From assembly GCA_018398815.1 (NCBI GenBank), contig CM031601.1, positions 36,955,443 to 37,019,442 of the forward strand: 64,000 bases of DNA, given 5' to 3'. Source of the DNA: Conus ventricosus. Taxonomy: Eukaryota; Mollusca; Gastropoda; Neogastropoda; Conidae. The notes under the pieces were generated by a model. That model saw only the letters and a program-made list of their open reading frames with translations, was not told the origin of the DNA and did no database searches. The first letter of the stretch is position 1, and every line of letters begins with the position of its first letter. A program made the translations under genes and the position numbers. This document shows, in pieces, positions 21,240 through 33,429 of this stretch.

Positions 21240-24200
21240 GTCTCACATCGTGCAAGTCCCAACACTCTAAAAGAACATTTTCATTGTGAGTGGCGCATGA
21301 CATGGAATACACCACGGAGCTTCTTCACTCTTTAAAAGGTAAGAATGGGTAAAATACGAATGGCCGGTGTGCAGCCGGCACAGAACCGTTTCCTCTTTAC
21401 GACCTCCCGACGTAGATGGGAGGAAGTCCTTAAGGTTTGGACGGATCTGAAAGAGTTTGTTACTCGTCTGTGTGTTCCAATCCTCCTGCCAGAGGTCTCT
21501 CACATAATCGTTAATTTTGGGTTTCACATCCGAGCAGGGGATATAAACGTTGGACAGTTTCTCTCTTGTGGCGTTCTTGGCTAAACGATCAACCATTTCG
21601 TTCCCGCCGATGCCAACATGACCAGGAACCCAAGCAAGAGTAATGTTGTAACCGTCCGCCTTCAACTTGCTAAAAAGTTAAAAAAAAAGTAAAAGTTCTG
21701 GATGCTGAAGGTTGCGGCCAGCTATGGCCTCCAAAGCTGACAGCGAACCGACAGAACCAGAAAGTCCCTCTTTGAAGAATGTGAGATTATCTTCAAAGCC
21801 AAAACAAGAGCAGTAAGTTCAGCAGAATAGACAGAAGCATCGGAATGAATATGTTCCAACAGTATCTGAGAAGGAGCCCCAGGGCAATAGGCTGCACAGG
21901 CCACTCCATCTTCAGACTTGGAACCGTCAGTAAAAACTTTTTGACAGGATGGGAATTTCAAACAGAGCTCAGCATACAATGCCTTGTACGCCAGAGAGCT
22001 GGTAGACTCTTTGCGAAAAGCTGCAAGATCAAAACAAATCTCTGGTGTGAAGAAGGGTCCACGGTGGTTGATCCGGAAACTTGGAAAAATCAGATACTAC
22101 ACCTAGGTCTAGACCTGAAATTCCGCACGAGAGGCTGCATACGAAGACCAAAGGGCGGAATACATTTAGGGTTGTTTTCAAACTTACTTTGGAACGGAGG
22201 TCAAAGACACGTCATAGGCAGGGTTTTCGGGTTCCGAGAACATCTGATGTAATAATTCAAAGACATTTTCGGCCTGCGGTTGGACAGTGAAGGGTTCACC
22301 CGCCTCTGCGTACAGGTGTAGGGGTGGTGCGGAACGCTCCAAGACAGAGACGAAGCCCTTGATGGTGGATAGGTCCAAGAGTTTGAGGTAAGAAGATCGG
22401 GGGAGCCGTACACAGCACAACCGTAGTCCAGTTTGGAACGGACCGGGGCTCTGTAGAGGTGCAACAAGTTTTCTTACCCGCCCCAGTCGTGTGCCTACGA
22501 CCCGCAAAAAATTCATGCTTTCGGGCAAGCAGTTTGAGGTTTTAATATGGCTGAGAAAGTTAAGTTTTTGGCCCAAAATGACTCCCAAAATTTGGCCTCT
22601 TTAAACAGCTGGAATGGGAGATTTCCCTACTTGAAGTTCAGGATCTGGAAAAAACTGACGGAAATTATGGAAGTGAATACACTGCGTCTTTGTTGGAGAA
22701 AAAGTGAAACCGTTTTCATCCGCCCACCATGGATTTTATCTACGCAAAGCTGGAGCCTGCGCTGGACACTCGGGAACAGGCTTCCAGTTGCGTAATAGCA
22801 AAATCATCCACAAACAATAGCAGTCTGAACCCTGCTGAACTGATTGAACAATGTTTTTTGATTTAATACTAAAGAGGGCAGGAGACAGTATGCCCCCCTG
22901 TGGAACCACCCAACTCCTGCTCGTGGACATCAGAGAGAGGGGTGCCAACCCGGACCTGAAACTGTCGTCGGGCCAAAAAATTTTGAATAAAAAGCGGAAG
23001 ATGACCTCGAAAACCCAGATCGTGGAGATCATGAAGTATCCCCGACTTCCAGGTGGTATCGTGGGCCTTCTCTAAGTCGAAAAAATTGCCACTGCTTGCT
23101 GTCTTTTTCAAAAAAGCGTTTCGAATGTAGATTCCAGACAATCAAATGGTCAACTGTAGACCGATGTTTGCGGAAACCACACTGTTCTTTCGCCAAAAGG
23201 CCATCGGTTTCGAGTTCCCTAGCCTAGCATTGACCATTTTTCCATCAATTTACAAACACAGCTGGTCAAAGCTATGGGAGGGTAGTTTGATGGGTTAGAA
23301 AGATTTTTTCCAGGTTTGGAATTGGAATAATGAGGGCTTCCGCCAAAAAGGTGGAAAGAAACCATAGTCCACACAGGGTTGTATACCTGTAGCAGGATGT
23401 TCAACCTTTTTGCGGAAGATGTTTCAAGATTGATAAGGGATTCATCTAGACCTGGAGAGGAATCGCTGCAATGAGTAAGGCAGATTTCAGCTCGTTTAAC
23501 GTGAAAGGAAGATTGTAGTCTTCCATGTTGTCTGACGAAAAGTTGCAGGGTGATTTTTCTTTTAGGCTTTGTTTTTGACAAAAGTGGCTGATTTATTAGA
23601 AGAGGGGGAATTCTTTTCAATGGTTGAAGCAAGCAGATTAGAAACTGCTTTCTTCTCTGTTATTAAAGAATCCGAAAACTTGAGATGGTTCACAGGGGGA
23701 CAGGTGTTTTTCCCTTGATTTTCTTAATGATGTTCCCACTTTTTTCTTGGAAGTTTTTGATGTCAGCCTGGAGCAGAAGCTTCTCCGGGACCGACGTTTA
23801 CTGATTTTAAAAGTGTATCTCGATTTAGCACGGAGTTTCTGATGGCTCGAGCGTTGGGACCTGAAGGTCGTTGGTATACCCGACGCGACCCGTTTGCGAA
23901 CTTTGGAAATTTGGGGCAGTCTGAATCGAACCAGGGTTTTTTTTGGCATTTGAATTTTATACGGAAGACACTGGAATAGGGGTTTTAGCACATTTGATTA
24001 CAGTGTTAGTCAGAGATTCTGCTGGGTCTGGACTCTGAAAAAAATCAGCGTCCTGGAATTCTTTTGAAATAGTGGTTGCAAATAGATCCCAGTTTGCTTT
24101 CTTATAATTGAGATGTTGAGAGACAGAGGCGGTTTCAGTTAATAGGGGCTGTAAAAGAACAGGAAATGGTCACTTCCGTGCAGATCGTCAGGACAGACCA

Positions 24201-24800
24201 CTCATAGTCCAGGACCAGCGAGGGGTCAAAAACCCGACAAATCTAAACACGAAAGTGAACCTGTGGAAGAGGGGAGGTAAGTTGCAATCCGTCGTTCAGA
24301 CAACACAAATCTAAATCCGAAAGGACATCCTCAATTAGCAGACCTCTGGATGAAGTACTGACACTACCCCAAAGAGGTTTGTGACCGTTAAAGTCACCCA
24401 ACAGCAAAAAAGGTCGAGGAAGTTCTCTTATCAGACTGACAAGGTCCTGACGACAAACCGGGACAGAAGGTGGGAGATAAAGGGAACAGATCGTCACAGT
24501 CTTGTGGAAGTGACTCTCGCAGCTACCAGCCTGAAGGGAGTAGACAAAGTCCCAGACTATATAACAAAGTTTTGTGTAGGAAAAGGGCAACACCGCCCGA
24601 CAGTTCCCAACGGATGGTTGTGCAGGTTTCGAAAGTATATTAAAGCCAGAAAGAGAAAAGGGTCTTCTGGCTTGAATTTGGGTTTCCTGAAAAAGCCACG
24701 ACGAAGGGTTTTATAGATTGACACAAAGCTGCAGCTCCTCAAAGTTGAATTTAGTCCACGATATTCCAATGGAATATTGTACTATCCAAAGGTGCCGAGG
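21240..24800 (-). pseudogene. LINE ORF2: endonuclease, RT and RNase H (copy 4)
   Basis: In minus-strand order: an APE-type endonuclease (FNFEELQLCVNL near the start, FLLLGDFNGHKPLWGS at about 24410), a reverse transcriptase (NFFDLEKAHDTTWKSGI motif A near 23080, VPQGGILSPALFSIK motif B near 22900, motif C shifted out of frame near 22820), the thumb (VILGQKLNFLSH), and RNase H (VFTDGSKSEDGVACAAYCPG, LSALEAIAG-type block, LAWVPGHVGIGGNEMVDRLA). A Cys/His-rich tail follows (LCRLHTGHSYFTHS, CHAPLTMK). The domain order EN-RT-RNH is typical of the I superfamily. Frameshifts occur near 21700, 22200, 22850 and 23650, among others. Confidence 0.9.
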
Positions 24801-24809
24801 GCGAAAAGG

Positions 24810-26127
24810 AGAGAGATAGGTCATCTCCTCATCAGCATCTGCGGCCAAAGGAGTGAACTTATTTTTAGTTTCACTGGACTGTGTTGGTCTTTGGCCCGCG
24901 GCAGACTTGCCCGCAGGTGACAAAGGCCTGGATTTGGAGATGGTGGAGGTCTGGATTTGGGGGATGGGGGAGGTTTTGTCCTCATCTCCACCATCTCCAC
25001 ACTGGGGGGAACTCCCTTGCCCGCACGGGCACTGGATAGGAGAGTTCGAGGCGGAAAATTTCTGGTTTTTAATCTGCCCACAGCAGATGTTGTAGACTGC
25101 TGGGCAGTCTGAGGGTGCGGATTTTTTTTCCTCCACCAGGGCAGTCACTTTGGGTTGGAAGGTGGGGGACCTGCTTCCACCAGAGTTGACAGTTCTGACT
25201 TGCAGTGTCTTCGAAAATGTAAAGTCATCAGTCTGACAGCAACTGATCGAGTGGAACTGTAGGAACCGTCTTTACGGCCGAAGCATTTTGAAGCTGTTGG
25301 AGTCCGACTGCCCACAACCTGCTTGCGGGCTTCAAAAAAAGGGGATCCTCTTTTCTGTTTTTTTCGTTGAATGGTGGTTCCTGAATCCAAAGAGGACAGT
25401 TTCTTTAAGAGGAGGGATGATCGCCACTGCAGTTAGCACAATGTGCCGGATCTTTGCACGGCCCATCATGGATTGCCTTGCAGCAAACACCGCACACCTC
25501 CTGCCCCCGAACAGCGGTCTCTGACATGTCCAAACCTCTGGGACCTGAACATCTCAACGGGACGGACATACAGCGAACATGGACGTTCAGGTAGCCAACT
25601 TTGATGACCGGAGGCAGCACAGGGTTTGCAGAAGGTCAAAAGAGGGTGTTGGTGGCCACTCTCTCTGCACCTTCTTGACTTCACCTGGCGCACCTCCGTC
25701 ACACCCTGGACGCCCGTTTCCCTTTTTTATTTCTCCTCTGAGACACCCGTTAGATCTCTGCAGCGAATCACACCTTTTCGATGAATTTAACTGTTTATGG
25801 GAGTCACCCTGAATCTCCCTATCCCCCTAATTTTGTTGCCCTCAACAGCTGTTCAGATTGTTTTCTTGATCGACATTGAACTAGAAACATCCATTCCTCA
25901 ACCTTTGACGGACTGAGGTCACCTGCTAACCTTGAAAGCCCTTGAATAGCAAAAGGCTCAAGCTGAAAGGGTCTTTCCTGCTCCGTCCCTTCCACCACAG
26001 CCAGGAGCCAGAAACTGTTTTTTCTGTCGTTACCTCCGTGCAAATCGCTGTCAGAATAACGTTCCCCTGAAATAGGGGGGGGTCTGCCTTCCTCTTCCTT
26101 TTGGGGGGATATTTTTTGAAAAGCCAT
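24810..26127 (-). pseudogene. LINE ORF1: gag-like protein with zinc knuckles (copy 4)
   Basis: Minus frames 26127-25819, 25702-25466, 25620-25405 and 25148-24711. The N-terminus has SDSDLHGGNDRKNSFWLLAV and EGTEQERPFQLEPFAIQG, a short fold shared with copies 6 and 7. Further on come CGVCCKAIHDGPCKDPAHC and ANCSGDHPSS, Cys/His spacing of CCHC zinc knuckles. The C-terminal part is Pro/Ser-rich. ORF1 proteins bind element RNA. At least three frameshifts are present. Confidence 0.8.
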
Positions 26128-26870
26128 GTTTTTGTTTATTATATTTCCCTCCCTCCCTTACCCACCCACCTTGGAGTCCAACTAAGGGGCCAGGGCCCAA
26201 GAAACCAATGTCTTGACCCCTTCCAGGGTCGGGAGAGACATACAACAACAAAAACCTACCAACCCTATCCCCCTGATCATGCCCAACTCCCGGAACAGAG
26301 AGCTGAGCACTGCAGGGTTACCTTGGCCAGCCGGAGAAATGCCTGTTTTGACCCAGCCCCAAGAAGGGAGCCGATTAGTACACCCGGCCAAAGTGTACTC
26401 CCTGTCTAGGAGAGGTCCAGCCAAAGTGATGTGTTTAGAGCACTGGCCCTCTCAATCACCAGGGTCTCATTCCCCTCCGACACAGGTCGCAACCCGCACG
26501 GCAAACGCGGCGGATCTTAAGGAACCACAGAGAGAAAAGGAGTGTGGAAAAGAAGACTTTAAGGGAGACGAAGATAGAAAAGGGCCAAATAAGGAAGACA
26601 GAAAACAAGAAAAGAGAAAGGCATTACTCTTAGTTTAGGATCCCACCCTTAGCCTATCTGACTGGGAAGCCCTACCCGGGCATCAACTCCTTACCATTTA
26701 CGCTTAGGCCAGACAGCATCTTGACTTTTTCAGGCCTAGAAGCAATGGAAAAAAACCAGCCTATCCCCAAGTATTGATGCCCCCGTCAGCATAGCCTAAA
26801 GGATCACTGGACCACGCAAGCCCTCCGACCACGCAAGGTTCAACCCCCGGAGGGAGGTCCCCGACTGACT

Positions 26871-27870
26871 AAGATAAGATAATGTTGCTTATAGCCCAGC
26901 CGACCGCAAAGGGCCACATCAGGGCTGTCACCATGAAAAATCAACTCACCGTCATTAAAAAAAAAAAAAAAAAAAAAAAACACCCCAAATTTTACACATC
27001 TCATTAAATGACATCGTCTAGAAAACGCACCAGAAATTGCATAAAAATCTTTCTTCTGTAAAATCTTAAATCAATGAAAAATGTTTAATCCTCTCAAAAC
27101 TCAAGGATCACATCAGGCGGGACATCCCTGAACAGGGTCTTCATGGACTCCGCTGTAAAAGGTTTGTGTCTCACATCGCGCAAGTCCCAACACTCTAAAA
27201 GAACATGTTTCATTGTGAGTGGCGCATGACATGGAATACACCACGGAGCTTCTTCATTCTTTAAAAGGTAAGAATGGGTAAAATACGAATGGCCGGTGTG
27301 CAGCCGGCACAGAACCGTTTCCTCTTTACACGACCCTCCCGACGTAGATGGGAGGAAGTCCTTAAGGTTTGGACGGATCTGAAAGTTTGTTACTCGTCTG
27401 TGTGTTCCAATCCTCCTGCCAGAGGTCTCTCACATAATCGTTAATTTTGGGTTTCACATCTGAGCAGGGGATATAAACGTTGGACAGTTTCTCTCTTGTG
27501 GCGTTCTTGGCTAAACGATCAACCATTTCGTTCCCGCCGATGCCAACATGACCAGGAACCCAAGCAGAGTAATGTTGTAACCGTCCGCCTTCAACTTGCT
27601 AAAAAGTTTAAAAAAAAGTAAAAGTTCTGGATGCTGAAGGTTGCGGCCAGCTATGGCCTCCAAAGCTGACAGCGAATCCGACAGAACCAGAAAGTCCCTC
27701 TTCGAAGAATGCGAGATTATCTTCAAAGCCAAAACCAGAGCGGCAAGTTCAGCAGAATAGACAGAAGCATCGGAATGAATATGTTCCAACAGTATCTGAG
27801 AAGGAGCCCCAGGGCAGTAGGCTGCACAGGCCACTCCATCTTCAGACTTGGAACCGTCAGTGAAAACTGC
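26871..27870 (-). mobile_element. I-like LINE copy 5, ~1 kb RNase H derivative
   Basis: A 3' segment of the LINE running from the (AGATA)n tail to the FTDGSKSED codons of RNase H, where it stops (..GTCAGTGAAAACT). It shares diagnostic bases with copy 8 that differ from copy 4 (for example GGGCAGTAGG against GGGCAATAGG). The same 5' end is used by copy 8. It lies head to tail upstream of copy 4. A minus frame, 27834-27511, covers part of the RNase H domain. Confidence 0.9.
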
Positions 27871-28145
27871 CTAATCTCCTGGAAGAACTGCCGCCAGTAA
27901 CCTTCCTAACAGTCTCCATGGTGAACTTTGGGGAGAAGTGAATAAATAGAGTTTGCCCAGGTCTATGACCGGCCGCCATTTTCTGTTTTTCTTCGGAACC
28001 TGAAAAAGAATGGATAAAAATCCTGGAGGACATCGGAGTGGAACCTCCACTATAGTTCCCTTCTAAATAAGCGTCTGTACCTCTGCTAGTAAGACTTTGG
28101 CCTTGGACGGATCAGAAGGAACCTTTGTCCAAATGGGGGTGGTTG
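27871..28145 (-). pseudogene. DIRS-B reverse transcriptase, 5' part
   Basis: The minus strand reads PIWTKVPSDPSKAK, then GTIVEVPLRCPPGFLSIL, FQVPKKNRKWRPVIDLGKLY and LLGRLLAAVLPGD, the fingers region of a DIRS reverse transcriptase. The sequence after PGD is a stop where Trp is expected, then continues in register as SLDLSGAY at 20948. So this and 20326-20948 are one copy split by LINE copies 4 and 5. Confidence 0.87.
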
Positions 28146-28149
28146 ATAA

Positions 28150-29205
28150 TGGAGAGGGAAAAGAAAAGGAAAAGCTTTGTGGTGCTTAAAAGCTGTTCTG
28201 CTTGGGTCTTGGTCTTGCACTCTATTAGGAATGATCCATTTCTAAGCGTTTTGATTGACTGAGGGTCACCAGGAATATCTTGGAAACCTTTCTGGATTGC
28301 AAAAGGACTTAAAGTTGAAATCAGTTTCTCCTGTTCCATTCTTTCGACCACCAGCCATGAAGCACAGAATTCTGTTATTTTAATTGTTTGTGTGTCTGAA
28401 TCATTGTCGAGATCCGAGTCCTTGATCATTGTTGTTTTTACCTTCATTTTTTTAATGTTCTTTTTGTTGTTGTGAAGAAACCATTTTTGATGAATGTTTA
28501 TTTCATCTCTGCCTTACCACCCACCATGGAGTCCAGCTATAGGGCAAGGGTCAAGAAACCACCGTCTTGACCCCTTCCATGCTTCCGGAGGGAAATACAA
28601 CAAACAGAAGCCCACCAACCCTATCACCCCTGACCATGCTCAACTCCTGGGCACAGAAAGCTGAGAACTACAGGGGTTTCCTTGGCCAGCCACAGAACTG
28701 CCCGTCTTGACCCAGGGTAGCCGATTGATACACCTGGGCCTGAGGGTACCTCCTGTCTAGAAGAGATCCAAACTAAAGAGATGTGTTGAGAGCACCTGCC
28801 CTCTTAATCACCAGGATCTCATTCCCTTCCATCACAGGCCGCACCGCACATCAAATACGGCAGACCACAGAGAAAACAGAATGTGGAAAAGAAGACTTGA
28901 AGGGGAGACAAAGACAGAAAACATCCACTGAGAAAGGCAGAAGATAGAACAATAGAACAGGAAAAGGACAGATTATGATTTGCAAGGGCCCTCACCTTTA
29001 ATCTGTCTGACATAGGAGATCCTACCAGGGGCATCAACTCCTACCACACTGTACTCAGGCCAGTCTGCAACGTGACTGTACAGAGGTAGAAGAGTTAACA
29101 AAAACTAGCCTTCCATTCAAGTATTCATGCCCTGTCAGCAGAGTCTAAGGGATCACTGGACCGTGCACGCCCTCCAACCATGGCAAGGTTGCAATCCCCA
29201 GACAG
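28150..29205 (-). mobile_element. I-like LINE copy 6, 5' fragment
   Basis: Contains the 5' UTR (ending near 29205) and the start of ORF1: LISTLSPFAIQKGFQDIPGD and LRNGSFLIECKTKTQAEQLL on the minus frame 28447-28112. It is homologous to copies 4 and 7 over the same region. It lacks everything 3' of this and joins DIRS-B sequence at about 28150, an unusual 3'-truncated fragment. Confidence 0.85.
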
Positions 29206-29229
29206 TGAAAACACTCAGTATGATATATG

Positions 29230-29299
29230 CCATACACGAGTGTGTGTGTGTGCGCACACGTGTGTGTGTGTGCGCACGCGTGTGTGTGTGTGCGCACGC

Positions 29300-29343
<44 letters not shown>

Positions 29344-29405
29344 TTGCACGCACGTGCGTGCGTGCGTGCGTGCATGCGTGCGTGCGTGTGTGTGTGTGTG
29401 TGCAT
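29230..29405. repeat. GT/GC-type complex microsatellite
   Basis: Alternating purine-pyrimidine DNA: (GT)n interrupted by GCGCACGCG blocks, then (CGTG)n. Both strands are open as CVCVRAC or HTHTRA, which is spurious coding. Confidence 0.97.
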
Positions 29406-29507
29406 TCTGCACATGTGCATATGCATATGTATATGTCTGATTGCATTCTGGTGTGTACACCAGCTGAAAGCACTGTCTTTCCTTCACAGTCCTGACAGGG
29501 ATGTTAC

Positions 29508-29705
29508 CTCAGATAGGTCTGAGATGAGGGTGACGAGGGTTTCGTTGGCTGGAATGTGAACAGTTCGAATCTCCTTCAATGTGCTGATGCCTTCCCCAGC
29601 ACTCACCACCACCAGTGAAGGAGTGTAGCTGGAGTCGGTGGGATCAATGCGCATACATAATCGATTGACCACCATGTCGGGCTGCATCTCCAAGCGAATC
29701 CAGTG
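29508..29705 (-). CDS. HERC2: HERC2 exon: DOC domain core (exon d)
   Basis: A 198-nt (66-codon) minus-strand exon follows a strong acceptor (eight T then CAG, 29706-29716) and ends at donor GAG|GTAACA. It encodes HWIRLEMQPDMVVNRLCMRI, then DPTDSSYTPSLVVVSAGE and STLKEIRTVHIPANETLVTL. The HWIRLEM and DSSYxPSLVVVSxG signatures are the conserved DOC-domain core of HERC2. Both ends are phase 0. The reading frame is intact, unlike every transposon ORF around it. A GT/GC microsatellite lies about 100 bp downstream in the intron. Confidence 0.95.
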
Positions 29706-32440
29706 CTGAAAAAAAAGGAAGGACACTGGTTATGAGAGAGCTGAAGCACATTTCTACCATTACTGGATGGCACCCACCCACCATTTACAAACAACTAAAG
29801 GAACACACATATATACTTGGGAGAAGAGAGGGAAAGAGGCCACTGTTACATTCACACTGAAGTTTCCCTAAACTGAACCATCAACTTTTCCAAAAACCTC
29901 TGAAAAGAGAAGGAAGGGTTGAAAGATGCACAGGGTAGGGGTGATCAGGTAGCAGGACTTGTACTACTGGATCAATTCTTTAAAACAAAGACGTGAATGT
30001 ATATCTGTAAATGTATAATATTCATGCAGTTCCCTCCTTGCAGTTTTGAACAGAAGATCAGTTTCTGTTCTCGCTGGAGCATGAATCAATGTAAGGAATA
30101 TAAGGAAAGACACTGCATGTCTGCAACTTCTGATGTGTTTCCCATGTCTGTCTGATGTGTTTCCAATGTCTGCTTCATGTGTCTGCCATGTCTGTCTGTT
30201 GTGTCTGTCATATGGGTCATTCTCTGGAAACGTATACCATTTCTGTGACCTATCAAGTAAAAAATGAAGATGATTTTTCTGATGAAAAAAGCACCCTGTA
30301 AGAGAGATATACATATCCTGTATACTCTATCATGAAAATAAAAACAGTCCAAACTCTGGTTTTTGTGAAATTAATGATAATGTAACGCGGGTCAGCATTG
30401 TCTCGCATGTATCAAGGACACCATTTGATGTCATTGTTTATCAATTAATCAAAGATTTCTACATTATTTTTTGTTTAGTATTTTTTAGCTTAAAATGTAC
30501 CGATACAACCAATGTACAGAAATTGGTGTCATATTTTCATTTTTAAGCATTGTTACTGTGTACTTCATTTTGGACATTTGGAGATGACTGGAAACTGTTC
30601 TTGATTTGTTTTCACACAGGATGGCAGTGCTTGTAAATACTGTTTGTATGTGATCAGTAGCTTTTACTGCAAGGTTTAAAATGAAGGGATATCAATTCAC
30701 TCCAACTACTAGTGTATTTGAATATTACAGTTACTAAATTAGGGTCTTGCATGTAACATGGACATCATCCCGCATGTATCAAGGACACCATCATTCATCC
30801 AAGCAATACTTCAAGAAAAAACACCACAGCAATACAGTTCCAACAATGCTTTATGTTCTCCATGTTTCCAGCAGTTTTTGAAATCTACTAAACCCTTCGA
30901 CTTGGATAGTAGTAGATCTTTCATCTCACAGGATCTGTGCTTCTAATGACACCTGAGGAGAAAGGGGAAAAAAAAGGCAAACTGTTAGACTTGCTGAGCA
31001 ATTAGCTTTTTTCTTCCTTTTTTTGATATGTTAATGTTATTAATACTGTATGTATTACCTACAAAACATGTATTTTATCTTTATATAACATACATAACTG
31101 GATAGTTCTATTGAAACGTTGGTAATTTACCTAACAGTAATATAGTCACAACTGACTGCTGCACTGCAAAAATTTGCCTCTATAGAACATCATGGCCACT
31201 TCTGTCACAACCAACAAATCCCATTAAAAATTTATACCAAAAAGAGAATGTGAAGTCTAAAATGAAAGTGATGGGTACCTACATGACCAAATGCAAAAAA
31301 AGCTATAAGATACCTTTACATTTAGGAAAATTACCATTGTCATGTAATTATCAATATACTTATCAATATTATGTTTATGTACAAAGCTGAGTCTTGATAG
31401 ACAAGATCCCATTTTTATTTAAACATCACTGATTTGCAGAAAATAAGATTAGTAAAACCTACATGCATTTCAAATCATATTAGTAAAATTTTATGCCAAA
31501 CACTATTTTTTTCAACTAGAATTCTTTATGCAAAACACTATTTTTCAACTAGAATTATTTTTTATCTGATCTGATTCACCATTGAATGTCATTTTCATAT
31601 TCTTAAGCACATAACAGAAAACTGAACACTAAAATGATTATTCATATCATCTAAGTCTTTGAAAGAATTAAGACAATCTCATGTGTAACGGAGACGCCAA
31701 CTTACATGGCATCTCAAATTATGTGTAAGATATAGAAACACTTTCACATCATTTCTGAACAATCATGCAGAATAAAATCATATTTTTTAAATTTTTTTAT
31801 GGAAACCACTGCTAGACGCTTAATATAAACATATTATTTAGAGTATTTTTTATTTTAAAGTATGACACCGATCATCATGCAATCATGACTTTTCATGAAC
31901 ACATTGATGACGTCATCCAGAAAGGTGTCTTAAATACGCACAGTACCCATTTGCAGATTTTCTTCAAATCTATATGAATCAAAGCAACATTAGGGCGAAC
32001 ACTGGAAGACTTTTTCTAAGACATTACTATGTAGGAGCTACAAACACTTGTTGTATGGTAAACATGAATAAAATCAAACATAAATGGTAAAAATGCAGAA
32101 CAAAAATGTGATGCAGTGTTTGAAAGCGTTCCATGCTCGCATGTTTCAGGCACATTTAGCTGGGTGCCAGCAGCAATATTTGTGCCAAATCTATACAAAC
32201 TGGGCCAATTAATACATGCAAAACAATACCCACTTATTAAAACAATGGTAAACAAGTGCAAAATAAAGAAACTTACCTTCAGATCTTTCGAGTGGCACTG
32301 AATAATGGCATCGATCAAGAACGTAAAAGATGGTGAATCGTCGGACACCACACAAACTTTTTCACATTCACGCGCAGTCCTCGTTAGAATGGGGTCACAA
32401 GTTGGAACACTGTACGCATTTAACCATCCGCAATCACACT
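29706..32440. other. HERC2 intron, mostly unrecognised
   Basis: A-T-rich unique DNA. A short TGTCTG-based minisatellite occupies about 30110-30230 and resembles the one at 35735-35930. A 20-bp word, GCATGTATCAAGGACACCAT, occurs at 30409 and again at 30773. Otherwise no exon, RNA or element could be supported. Confidence 0.5.
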
Positions 32441-32444
32441 TTCG

Positions 32445-33200
32445 CTCCTTAACCCACTGCCTACCGCACTGACCGAGATCGACCGCGAGATTTCCTCTTT
32501 CTGAATCAACAGCTGAATACTAGGTCAATGACTTTCCCTTTCACCATCGCATATCCCAGAATGCAATTGCTATAGAAGAGTCTTCTGGTATGGAAGTTTC
32601 TGGATGCCATTTTGTTTTCTGTTGCAGGAGTTTTGGTTGAGTATTTTTGCTGCTGTGAATGTTCAAAGTCTGGCTTTTTTCCCACAAACATTTTCTGAGA
32701 AATGGCGGATCAAGTAACTAAGAAGATTTGAAGCAAGACGATTCGGATGTTGATCTTGACCTAGTTATAAATAAAGATCAACTGCTGACTGATCTTGAGG
32801 CCGGAATCAATAATGATTTGGGCGATGATAATGACGATGTCGAATTGCCCATTGCTGCTGGGCCCAACCCCCCAAAAAAGGAAAATTCAAAAAAACAAAA
32901 GTAGCTGGAGATTCTTTAGTTGTTGACTGGAGTGGTAGACTACAAGAATTGATGCCTCCCAAAAGTTTTGCGAGTTTTGACAGCCAGGAAACCGGGTCAG
33001 TCAGTAGGTGTGTCCCATGATTTGCCTGTGGGAGCATCACCTTTACCCTTTTGATTTCAGAGGAATTTTGGCAGACTTTTAGCGAGAAACAAATATATTT
33101 GCGGAACAAAAGCTAGCAGAAAAGAATGAACATAAACTCTGGCCTAAATAAAAAAAACTGCCTCGTTTATCAAAAAGTAAAGAGGAGACGGACAAGAGGT
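32445..33200 (+). pseudogene. piggyBac-like N-terminal fragment
   Basis: TTAACCCACTGCC at 32449 looks like a piggyBac-type end next to a TTAA target. About 250 bp further a frame begins MADQVTKK and, after a shift, continues LLTDLEAGINNDLGDDNDDV, then DSLVVDWSGRLQELMPPKSF. The acidic N-terminus and the W..PP..F spacing are like transposase N-termini of this group. No catalytic domain follows. Without a search this is a tentative call; the possible right end was not found. Confidence 0.4.
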
Positions 33201-33429
33201 ACATCATCACCACATGTGTGTGTGTGTTGGGGATGGGGGGGGGGGGGGGGTTGCTCAGTGCACTTGTGCAAACGCACATTTTTGCTGAATTCCATCACAA
33301 TGTAAAGTCCAGTATTCAGTAATCATTTCTTGTCATTTTTTTCCCCCTCAGCAGTTTGAAGACAAATCTCCTTGTATGTGATGTCTTCAGTTTAACAAAA
33401 CTGTTGAAGTTTGGTTGTTGTTTTTTCTC

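Larger units (their letters stand above)
20949..26870 (-). mobile_element. I-like LINE copy 4, near full length
   Basis: Minus-strand element of about 5.9 kb with a 3' tail of (AGATA)n on plus (20949-20964), ORF2 (about 24800-21240), ORF1 (about 26127-24810) and a 5' UTR to about 26870. It is the most complete copy and the reference for the family here. Many 1-2 nt indels break both ORFs. It is inserted in DIRS-B, and its 5' end abuts the 3' tail of copy 5. Confidence 0.92.
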
